This document shows, piece by piece, positions 57,801 to 64,000 of a DNA stretch of 64,000 bases. Numbering within the stretch: the first letter of the stretch is position 1; every line of letters starts with the position of its first letter. Source of the DNA: Prochlorococcus sp. AG-418-M08 (lineage in GTDB: Bacteria > Cyanobacteriota > Cyanobacteriia > PCC-6307 > Cyanobiaceae); NCBI GenBank assembly GCA_003213955.1, contig QCMG01000001.1:186001-250000 (forward strand), in the 5' to 3' direction. The position numbers and the translations under genes are program-made. The notes below the pieces were generated by a model. That model had not been told where the DNA came from. It searched no databases and saw only the letters and a program-made list of their open reading frames with translations.

Positions 57801-58388
57801 TCTGACAGGTAGTTCATTATTTACAGGATATATATCAATAATTTCACCTCTTCTACTCCATGAGCCTTCCTTAGAAGTTGTGTTTTCTTTGTTGTAACCT
57901 AGTATTGTTAACTTATTTGTTAATTCTTTTACATCTAAATTTAAACCTTTAATAAGTGTAATTATATTTTCTTTAAAGACCTTTTTATTAATTAAATGTG
58001 GTTGAAGTGCTCTCTCTGTAGTTATTATAATGTTTAAATCTTTATTCTCGCAATTAACAAGTTTTGTTATAACAGATAACTGTGAATATTCAGTCTCCTT
58101 AGATTTGTTAATCGATGAGTATGGTAAATTTTCCTTTGGCGGATAATATAGGACATTATTATTTCCTATACTATTAAAATATCCATACCACTTGTAAGCA
58201 ATCTCTTCATTTGGACTAATAAGTAATATATTTTTTTCTTCTTTATTTGCAATACTATTTATTATAATAGATTTTGCATATCTACTTGAACCGATGATAT
58301 TTAATTTCTTATTTTTTTTAATTCTATTTAATAATTCTTTTGTTATTTGTGATTTTGAAATATAACTAATTAATGAATTTAAACTCAT
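54891..58388 (-). CDS. mfd: Transcription-repair coupling factor Mfd
   Basis: Mfd removes RNA polymerase stalled at DNA lesions and recruits UvrA. The 1165-residue product has a UvrB-homology N terminus, the RNA-polymerase-interacting (CarD-like) region GDYIVHKNHGIGQF near 495, and the helicase core with Walker A GDVGFGKTE near 640, DEEQRFG, and the TRG region. A C-terminal TRCF domain follows (about 1020-1160). Length is standard. It is divergent from terC. Confidence 0.97.
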   Translation of the reverse strand: MSLNSLISYISKSQITKELLNRIKKNKKLNIIGSSRYAKSIIINSIANKEEKNILLISPNEEIAYKWYGYFNSIGNNNVLYYPPKENLPYSSINKSKETEYSQLSVITKLVNCENKDLNIIITTERALQPHLINKKVFKENIITLIKGLNLDVKELTNKLTILGYNKENTTSKEGSWSRRGEIIDIYPVNNELPVRIELFDNIIDKIREYDPETQRTLDSINEIEVVQAGFNLLIRKKLEYLSKDNIFISEEISTKNNLDRYLGIIEESPSSLLNYISEDTLIVIDEIDDCNKFANNWYIDSVNNFEQYKEEITNKLLSNNINIEIRSNLQNKFESIIKSFSKYNVINLYEFESKRNLDNRFLLSDKCIKSSSKNIGKLSNEINSYVLNKEKVWILSAQPLRTRSLLFEHDCNSNYLEKSNNLKNAYKLIDNSVPIILKNTNNYEIEGFYLPIWKVILITDKELYSQQALFNNVFVRRRKRIINSTINVNKINPGDYIVHKNHGIGQFLKLEKINITGESRDYLVIRYLDGKISVAADQLGSINRYRSSGKIKPKINRLGGTEWLKIKDKNRKIIKKVALDILKLYAKREKLKGHIYPEDGPWQKELEESFPYQPTPDQLKAVKEIKTDMESDKPMDRLICGDVGFGKTEVAIRAIFKAITSGKQVILLAPTTILAQQHWRTFNDRFSPYPIKVSLLNRFKTSVEKKNIYAGLKNNKIDLVIATHQILGKEIEIQNLGLLVIDEEQRFGVRQKEKIKNIKKNIDVLTLSATPIPRTLYMSLSGLRQMSLLNTPPPSRRSIKTYLSEIDMDVIRTAISQELDRGGQIFYVLPRISDIDQAINKLKKMFLDIKYIVAHGQMNELDLENAMISFNNGEVDLMICTTIIESGLDIPRVNTIIIEDSHKFGLSQLYQLRGRVGRSGMQAHAWLFYPNINKINESSKQRLKAIKDFSELGSGYQLAMKDMEIRGVGSLLGEEQSGKVNAIGYDLYIELLHEAISEINGQEIPEVKDTQIDLPVNAFIPSTWILNREEKLEAYKCATECNNHKELAELATDWTNRYGVLPKPVESLILLMKLKLLAKKCGFNKIKLKKPNIIIETRLRNSTFKLIKKGLPSNIQNKFNFEEDDQFSKITIRGLGVTDVQNQIDQLINWLSLFVDEIENFDKK

Positions 58389-58462
58389 TTATATTTAATT
58401 AACTTGATTACTACATAAGGATATATTATATTATATTTTATAAGAATTGTGAATAATTAATA

Positions 58463-59173
58463 ATGGACTCAGCTGCAATTAATTCTTTTATCCCCACCCT
58501 AGATCAGGTTGATAGTTGGTCAGAAATTATTACACTTTTGCCAATATTAATTATTTTAGAATTGTTGCTATCAGCTGATAATGCTATCGCTTTGGCATCA
58601 CTTACTAAATCTCTTGATAGTCCTGTTTTAAGGTCTAAAGCCTTAAATATAGGGATATTGATTTCTTTATTATTCAGAATATTTCTTATTCTTTTATCTA
58701 ATATTCTTTTGAAGTTTATAATAATTCGAATCTTTGCAGGTTTATATCTTATTTATTTATTTATTTCAAATGTTTTTTTTAGCGTTGATTCCGATATCCA
58801 AGTTTCAGACGAATTCCAAAAAAATAATAATTTTAAATTTTTAAAGATTGTAGCTTTACTTTCTTTGACTGACTTTGCCTTTTCAATTGATAGCATTACA
58901 ACGGCAGTTGCAATAAGTGATCAATATATTCTTATTATTTTTGGTGCAATTATAGGTGTATTAGCTTTGCGATTTACTTCTGGTATATTTCTTAGACTTT
59001 TAGATAAATTTTTGAGATTGGAAACTGCTGGTTATATAGCTATTCTAATTGTTGGGATAAAGCTTCTTATAAATACATTAATTCCAGAGACAATTCTTCC
59101 AGATTATTATTTTTATATTTTGATATTAATATCTTTTATTTGGGGTTTATCCAAAAGCGAGAAAATAACTTAG
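58463..59173 (+). CDS. TerC-family integral membrane protein
   Basis: A 236-residue protein with about seven helices. The family signature LLSADNAIALASL (about 35-47) and the later SLTDFAFSIDSI carry the conserved Asp residues on membrane helices. Plant TerC (PDE149) is needed for thylakoid biogenesis, while bacterial members export manganese or other metals. Either role is possible. The last 4 bp overlap the convergent fmt stop. Confidence 0.85.
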   Translation: MDSAAINSFIPTLDQVDSWSEIITLLPILIILELLLSADNAIALASLTKSLDSPVLRSKALNIGILISLLFRIFLILLSNILLKFIIIRIFAGLYLIYLFISNVFFSVDSDIQVSDEFQKNNNFKFLKIVALLSLTDFAFSIDSITTAVAISDQYILIIFGAIIGVLALRFTSGIFLRLLDKFLRLETAGYIAILIVGIKLLINTLIPETILPDYYFYILILISFIWGLSKSEKIT

Positions 59174-60153
59174 TCTGAAAAACTTTCGCCCAATACAGGA
59201 TTTAATTGTTGTATTAATTGATTCTGACTAGATATGTTTTTACCTTCTAGTTTTGCTTCTAAAATAAGGATCGGATCACTTTTTGTTGATATAACAATTC
59301 CTTCATTTTCAATAAGGCCAATAATGAATCCAGGTTTGAAATTTTTTTTGATTTTATAATTTTTATTTTGAATTAGATCTTCTGTTAGTATTTTAATTTT
59401 TATTATCTTGAGATTCTTCTTTTTAAAAATTGTATTTGCTCGTGGATATAAAGCATTTATTTTTCTAAAAATATCAATTGCATTATTTTCCCAACTTATT
59501 ATGAAATCAGATTTCTTTATCATTCTTGCATATTTTAATTCTCTCTGAAAAGTTGTTTGTTTTTTAAGTAAATGATTAATACCCTCTTTTTTAGTTCGTT
59601 CTATTTCTGATATTGCCTTCAAAAATAATTCGGATGATAAATCACTTAATTTACTAGACAATGTTTGCAGATTATCTTTAATATCAATTTTTATTTTACT
59701 TTCGATTAATAAGTCTCCCGTATCTAAACCTTCTTCCATTTTCATAATTCCTACACCTGTAAATTCATCACCATCTAATATTGACCATTGAATTGGTGCT
59801 GCTCCTCTCCATCTTGGTAATAGTGATGCATGAGCATTCCATGATTTATATTTGGGTATGTCTAGTATCGTTTTGGGTAATATCTTTCCATATGCAATCA
59901 CAATAAATAGATCAGAAGATAGTTTTTTGAGTTTGCTTATAAATTCTATATTCCCTTTAATAGTTTCAGGTGTATAGACTGGTATGCCTTTATTTAATGC
60001 ATATTCCTTTACTGGAGATGGAACTAATTTATTACCTCTGGATCTTTTTTTATCAGGCTGAGTAATAACGGCAACAATATCATGATCTGATTCTCTTAAT
60101 ACTTCAAGACTTTTAACTGAATATTCAGGAGTACCCCAAAATATAATTCTCAC
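59170..60153 (-). CDS. fmt: Methionyl-tRNA formyltransferase
   Basis: Fmt formylates Met-tRNA-fMet for translation initiation, so it acts on the initiator tRNA gene found at 36.3 kb. The 327-residue product has the formyl-THF loop and catalytic Asn/His/Asp in NAHASLLPRWRGAAPIQWSI (about 108-127), GVGIMKMEEGLDTGD, and a C-terminal OB-like domain. Its ATG overlaps the pmbA stop by 4 bp. Confidence 0.95.
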   Translation of the reverse strand: MRIIFWGTPEYSVKSLEVLRESDHDIVAVITQPDKKRSRGNKLVPSPVKEYALNKGIPVYTPETIKGNIEFISKLKKLSSDLFIVIAYGKILPKTILDIPKYKSWNAHASLLPRWRGAAPIQWSILDGDEFTGVGIMKMEEGLDTGDLLIESKIKIDIKDNLQTLSSKLSDLSSELFLKAISEIERTKKEGINHLLKKQTTFQRELKYARMIKKSDFIISWENNAIDIFRKINALYPRANTIFKKKNLKIIKIKILTEDLIQNKNYKIKKNFKPGFIIGLIENEGIVISTKSDPILILEAKLEGKNISSQNQLIQQLNPVLGESFSD

Positions 60154-61502
60154 TCGTCACCAGTTATAGATAATTCATTAATCCATACATGGGGAGAGAT
60201 CCCACTTGTAGTTAATTCTTCTTTTTTTTCGATATTTATTATATTTTTAAGAAGATATTTAATATCTCCAGCTACTGTTGCTGATTCAATTGAATTCTTC
60301 TCTCCATTTTTATAAAGCCATCCATCAAAAGGAAGAGAAAAAGAACCCTGACTAGCTCTGACACCTGCATGAATAGCGTTTAATTCTTCAATATATACAA
60401 ATTCTCCTTTATAGTTCTTGTGGTCTAATGCCATATTCAGGTCTTTACATTCATTTGATCTCTCAACCACTAACCAGTCTGGAGAAACTGATACTTTTGA
60501 GCCAAGTCCTGCATGACCAGTAGGCATTGTATTAAAAATTTTTGCTGTTGATTCAGAATGTAAAAAGTTTTCTAACTTACCTTTATTAATTAAGCTTAAT
60601 TTTTTTGTCGGAGTCCCTTCACCATCAAATGGTGCAGAAGAAATATTTTTATCATTAAGTCCATCATCAAAGATATTTAAAGCTGGAATTGAAATTAATT
60701 CGCCAATGGAGCTTTTGCTTGAAAGACTTACACCATCGATAATGCTTCTTGCATTAAAGATTGAACTAAAAGCATTTATTAATGTAAGAAATGCTTCTGG
60801 CGAAAAACAGATTAAATACTTACTTGTTTTAATTGCTGAATAATTTAAATGTGCAATTGTTTTTTTTGAGGCTTCTTTGATACAGGATTCAATATCAATA
60901 TCTTCAACTCCATAACCAAGCTTTACTGAACCTGAACTTCGAGGCTTTTTATTTTCTTCTTCTGCTCTGGCATATAAATAAAGAGCAGCCTGACTTTTAG
61001 AATAATTTCGTAATGCTCCATCACTGTTTGCATAAATTCTTTCATAAAAACTTTCTGACAAACCATTGTATGGAATAGATTTAATAGATTTGTGACTTTC
61101 AATGAGCAAAGCTTCAGCACGTCTGAGAATCTCAAGTAGTTTTTTTATTCCTAATGGACTTTTTTTATCAATTTCTTTAACTTGTATAGGATTCTTTGCT
61201 AAGGGAGAAAAATCTGTGATTTCATTTTTATTTCCAAATTCTGAAGCTAAATAAGCTTGTTCTAAAGCTTTAATAATACCTGTTTCACTAAGATCACTTG
61301 TGGTAGTTATACCAACTAAGTTTTCTTTATTCCAGACTCTCAATGTTAATACTTGTTTTTGAGATGCTTTTAACTGTTTTGCTGCTCCTTTATCAACTTG
61401 AACAGAATAATCATTAGAAAAACTTGCTCCATAATCCCATTTTTCAATACTCAATTTATTAGCTGCATTTGATATTTTAGTTGTTATTTCTGTCGCATTC
61501 AT
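60150..61502 (-). CDS. pmbA: PmbA/TldE metalloprotease-family subunit
   Basis: The 450-residue TldE/PmbA-type subunit lacks the HExxxH site, as usual for TldE; it forms a heterodimer with TldD. The pair matures peptides such as microcin B17 and the CcdA antitoxin in E. coli. Typical segments are INAFSSIFNARSIIDG, FDGEGTPTKK and GTASHG-like TGHAGLGSKVSVSPD. It sits 2 bp after tldD and 4 bp before fmt. Confidence 0.88.
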   Translation of the reverse strand: MNATEITTKISNAANKLSIEKWDYGASFSNDYSVQVDKGAAKQLKASQKQVLTLRVWNKENLVGITTTSDLSETGIIKALEQAYLASEFGNKNEITDFSPLAKNPIQVKEIDKKSPLGIKKLLEILRRAEALLIESHKSIKSIPYNGLSESFYERIYANSDGALRNYSKSQAALYLYARAEEENKKPRSSGSVKLGYGVEDIDIESCIKEASKKTIAHLNYSAIKTSKYLICFSPEAFLTLINAFSSIFNARSIIDGVSLSSKSSIGELISIPALNIFDDGLNDKNISSAPFDGEGTPTKKLSLINKGKLENFLHSESTAKIFNTMPTGHAGLGSKVSVSPDWLVVERSNECKDLNMALDHKNYKGEFVYIEELNAIHAGVRASQGSFSLPFDGWLYKNGEKNSIESATVAGDIKYLLKNIINIEKKEELTTSGISPHVWINELSITGDE

Positions 61503-61504
61503 TT

Positions 61505-62929
61505 TTATCTGCCTCCTACGGTTATTGAATCAACCTTAATATGTGGCTGACCAACGGTTACATTGACGCTACCGCTAATTGACCCACAAAAACCAGGTGC
61601 TAACTCTAAATCATTTCCGCACATAGATATTTTTGGCATGACTTCTTTTGCTTCACCAATCAATGTTGCCCCTTTTACAGGACTTGTTAATTTACCATCT
61701 TTTATTAAATAGCCTTCTTCAACAGCGAAATTAAATTGGCCTGTCGCTCCTACACTTCCCCCACCCATAGATTTGCAGTAGAGTCCATCACTAATACTAT
61801 TTATTAAATCTTCTTTAGTGTATTTGCCTTTATCTATATATGTATTTCTCATTCTTGATGCTGCCGCAAATGAATAGTTTTGCCTTCTACCGCTACCGGT
61901 CCTTTTGTGTCCTGTTCTTAATTCGCCAGCTCTATCAGATATGAATTTTTTTAAAATTCCATCTTTAATTAAAATTGATTTCTCTGGTTCCATTCCTTCA
62001 TCATCAATTGATAAAGATCCGAATGATCCTGAAGAAATTCCCTCATCTATAGCCGTTACGGCTTCGTGAGCAATTTTTTTATTTAATTTATCACTAAAAG
62101 GAGTTGTCCCACGTTCAATTTGGGTTGTTTCAAGTAAATGTCCACAAGCTTCATGAAATATAACCCCACCAAATTTATTTGCTAATACTACTGGCATTTG
62201 TCCGGCTTGAACATAATCTGCATACAACATATTCATTGAACTTTCATAAACTTCATTTGCTGCTTTTTCATGATCCCATATTCTAAATTCATTAGGCATA
62301 CCATGAGATCCAAATCTTCTACTGCCGTTTGATCTATATTGAGCATCATTAGCGATTACGTTAAGACCAACAGTCTGATGCAACCTAATATCAGTTGCGT
62401 AAGTCCCGTCACTTGAAGCGATTATTACTTCCTGCCAATTTCGTGAGTAACTTCCTTTTCTGACAACTACTTTATTATCTTTTTTTAAAGACTTAGTGCT
62501 AAGTAATAGTTTTTCACTTACTTCGTTTATTGTCGGAACTTCTTTAAGCCAATTATTTTTTGACTTACTGTAATCTTCAAGTTTACTTAGTCCGTTAAAT
62601 ATCGAATTATTAGTTTTTTCAGAAATATCTAACATCTCAATTGCTTGAGAAATAGACCTCATTAAGCCATGTTTTGATAAGTCATTAGTGCTCACAAAAC
62701 CATCTCTTTTATCTTTAAATATTCTTATCCCAGCTCCTTTTCCAAATGATGGACTTACGCTTGTAATGAAATCTTCTTCTGCGAGTACACTTGAATTGTC
62801 TGAGTTTTCAATAAATAATTCTACAAAATCAGCGCCAAGGGAAATACCATAAAATATAACCTCCTCTAGAAGTTGTCTATTACATTCGCCAAATTTAATT
62901 TCAGCGGAATTAATGCTGCTCGTAACCAT
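61505..62929 (-). CDS. tldD: TldD metalloprotease
   Basis: The 474-residue TldD subunit has the zinc-protease motif HEACGH (His259, Glu260, His264) in GGVIFHEACGHLLE. With PmbA just downstream it should form the active TldD/TldE protease that trims peptides or toxin-antitoxin proteins. No modified-peptide cluster is seen in the window. It follows acsF on the same strand by 40 bp. Confidence 0.92.
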   Translation of the reverse strand: MVTSSINSAEIKFGECNRQLLEEVIFYGISLGADFVELFIENSDNSSVLAEEDFITSVSPSFGKGAGIRIFKDKRDGFVSTNDLSKHGLMRSISQAIEMLDISEKTNNSIFNGLSKLEDYSKSKNNWLKEVPTINEVSEKLLLSTKSLKKDNKVVVRKGSYSRNWQEVIIASSDGTYATDIRLHQTVGLNVIANDAQYRSNGSRRFGSHGMPNEFRIWDHEKAANEVYESSMNMLYADYVQAGQMPVVLANKFGGVIFHEACGHLLETTQIERGTTPFSDKLNKKIAHEAVTAIDEGISSGSFGSLSIDDEGMEPEKSILIKDGILKKFISDRAGELRTGHKRTGSGRRQNYSFAAASRMRNTYIDKGKYTKEDLINSISDGLYCKSMGGGSVGATGQFNFAVEEGYLIKDGKLTSPVKGATLIGEAKEVMPKISMCGNDLELAPGFCGSISGSVNVTVGQPHIKVDSITVGGR

Positions 62930-62969
62930 TTTAGCCTTAATACATTATTCCTTTATGAAAAAGTGTGAT

Positions 62970-64000
62970 TTATCTTATTGAGGGTTGAAAATCCTCGCTT
63001 TTTAAAGGTTTTAATAAGTATAGTCTCAATAATTCATAACCGTTAGCTAAATAAGTAGGTAATTTTTTTAAAATCTTGGATAACTTATTTCCCTTGCTGT
63101 TCTCAATTTGAGAAAGCACTTTATTATTTTCAACTATTTTATCTAGCCTTTCATAAAAAGATTTATCATATACATTTAATACCACAGGGAAAACCCTCGC
63201 AGAAGTTTCATTTGTTTTATTAATTACATACTGATCGTAATCTTTAGCATCCAAACCTAAAGAACTGTAGAAATCTTTTTTGATTCCAAGATCTCTGGCA
63301 TACATAGTTGCAAAAACAGCTAATAGAAAAAATCTTGACCATAATTTTGAAGTTAATGGAAGATTGTTTAAGAAATATCTAAACCTGTGGAAATAATCAA
63401 ATAGTGGGTGTGTAAAGGTAGATCCACCTATAGTAATTTTTTGACTTAATGATTTAACCGTTCTTGGTTGCGCTTTCATTAATGCATCAAAAAAGTCCCC
63501 GTGTCTATTTTCGTCTTGACACCAATTTTCAAAATAATTAAATAGTGGAAATATTTTGCTATTTGGATTCTTCTCTAGATGTCTATAAATTGCTATGTAT
63601 CTCCAATAACCTATCTTTTCAGATAGATATGTAGCGTAAAAAATACTTCTTGGTGGAAAATAAGTGTAATCTTTATTCGCTGTTAAGAAGCCTAAATCTA
63701 ACTGTAAACCAAAGTCATTCATTGATTTGTTCAAGAATCCAGCATGTCTAGCTTCATCTCTGGCCATATGCGCAAAACATTCGGCAAGAAGGGGGTTTTT
63801 GTCTTTTATTCTTCTACTTAACTCTTTGTATAAAAGGAAACCTGAAAATTCTGATGTACAACTTCCTTCAAGAAAATCAACAAAAAGAGCTCTTGTCTCA
63901 GGATCTATTTTATCTGCAGCTCCTTCAAATTCACTATTTCTTACAAAATGATGCCTGTTATAGTCTTTTCTAAACTCTTCACATATAGCTTCCAATTCTT
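62970..64000 (-). CDS. acsF: Mg-protoporphyrin IX monomethyl ester cyclase, oxidative (partial)
   Basis: AcsF closes ring E of chlorophyll using O2. The visible 340-odd residues hold the diiron motifs E-x-x-H: DEARHAGF and DENRHGDF, plus SCTSEFSGF upstream. The frame stays open to the window edge: the first visible codons read E-L-E-A-I-C before DYNRHHF, and no true start is present, so the N-terminal few dozen residues lie outside. Other family members begin about 20-40 residues before this. It joins chlH (46-50 kb) in chlorophyll synthesis. Confidence 0.95.
   Translation of the reverse strand, partial: ELEAICEEFRKDYNRHHFVRNSEFEGAADKIDPETRALFVDFLEGSCTSEFSGFLLYKELSRRIKDKNPLLAECFAHMARDEARHAGFLNKSMNDFGLQLDLGFLTANKDYTYFPPRSIFYATYLSEKIGYWRYIAIYRHLEKNPNSKIFPLFNYFENWCQDENRHGDFFDALMKAQPRTVKSLSQKITIGGSTFTHPLFDYFHRFRYFLNNLPLTSKLWSRFFLLAVFATMYARDLGIKKDFYSSLGLDAKDYDQYVINKTNETSARVFPVVLNVYDKSFYERLDKIVENNKVLSQIENSKGNKLSKILKKLPTYLANGYELLRLYLLKPLKSEDFQPSIR

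Overview
The window is about 64 kb of very AT-rich, tightly packed cyanobacterial DNA. Oxygenic-phototroph markers are chlH (Mg-chelatase H), acsF (aerobic Mg-protoporphyrin ester cyclase), phosphoribulokinase, Ycf36- and Ycf55-type plastid-lineage proteins, a CSP41-like protein, and the cyanobacteria-restricted DUF2949/DUF3038/DUF4335/DUF3318/DUF3727 families. Gene content, base composition, short spacers and many 1-4 bp overlaps fit a streamlined marine Prochlorococcus of the high-light type. That assignment is from recognition, not a database search.

Layout. 0-6.6 kb: CIA30-like protein, ilvD, a degenerate UPRT homologue, a secreted pentapeptide-repeat protein, a CobW GTPase, a tiny DnaJ-type zinc-finger protein and purS-purQ, closed by a clear intrinsic terminator. 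6.6-22.6 kb, almost all minus strand: class II and class I fructose-bisphosphate aldolases, an oxidoreductase, accD, prk, leuB, lpxD, proB, a YqeG-like phosphatase, DUF3727, yqgF, a GNAT-like protein, a CofE-like ligase, a thioredoxin-fold lipid/lumen candidate, Ycf55 and hisA. 22.7-26.4 kb: CSP41-like protein, pgsA, a PPC-glutaredoxin fusion, an SDR and nth. 26.4-31.8 kb: an iron and redox block with a FutC-type ATPase, ferritin and a Crp-family regulator, two Fur-like boxes, and a Rieske oxygenase / 33-residue membrane peptide / ABC ATPase operon.

31.8-36.3 kb is the accessory stretch: low coding density, several mini-proteins, a ribbon-helix-helix regulator framed by perfect 15-bp inverted repeats that look like operators, orphan RNA hairpins, a probable small RNA, and the initiator tRNA-Met gene at its edge. 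36.4-64 kb is core again: asparaginase, ycf36, rsfS, DUF3318, carB, an MsbA-type exporter, an S4 mini-protein, tpiA-folP, chlH, dapB, a UbiH-like hydroxylase, a run of cyanobacterial DUF genes, mfd, terC, fmt, pmbA-tldD and acsF, which runs off the right edge.

Functional links: the aldolases, tpiA and prk serve the Calvin cycle and glycolysis; chlH and acsF are consecutive-pathway chlorophyll enzymes; purS-purQ, carB and the UPRT-like protein concern nucleotides; ilvD, leuB, hisA, proB and dapB concern amino acids. No CRISPR array, transposase, phage gene or rRNA was seen. The best candidates for something undescribed are the RHH/operator module, the unassigned small RNA next to tRNA-fMet, the Rieske-peptide-ABC operon, and the PPC-glutaredoxin fusion.
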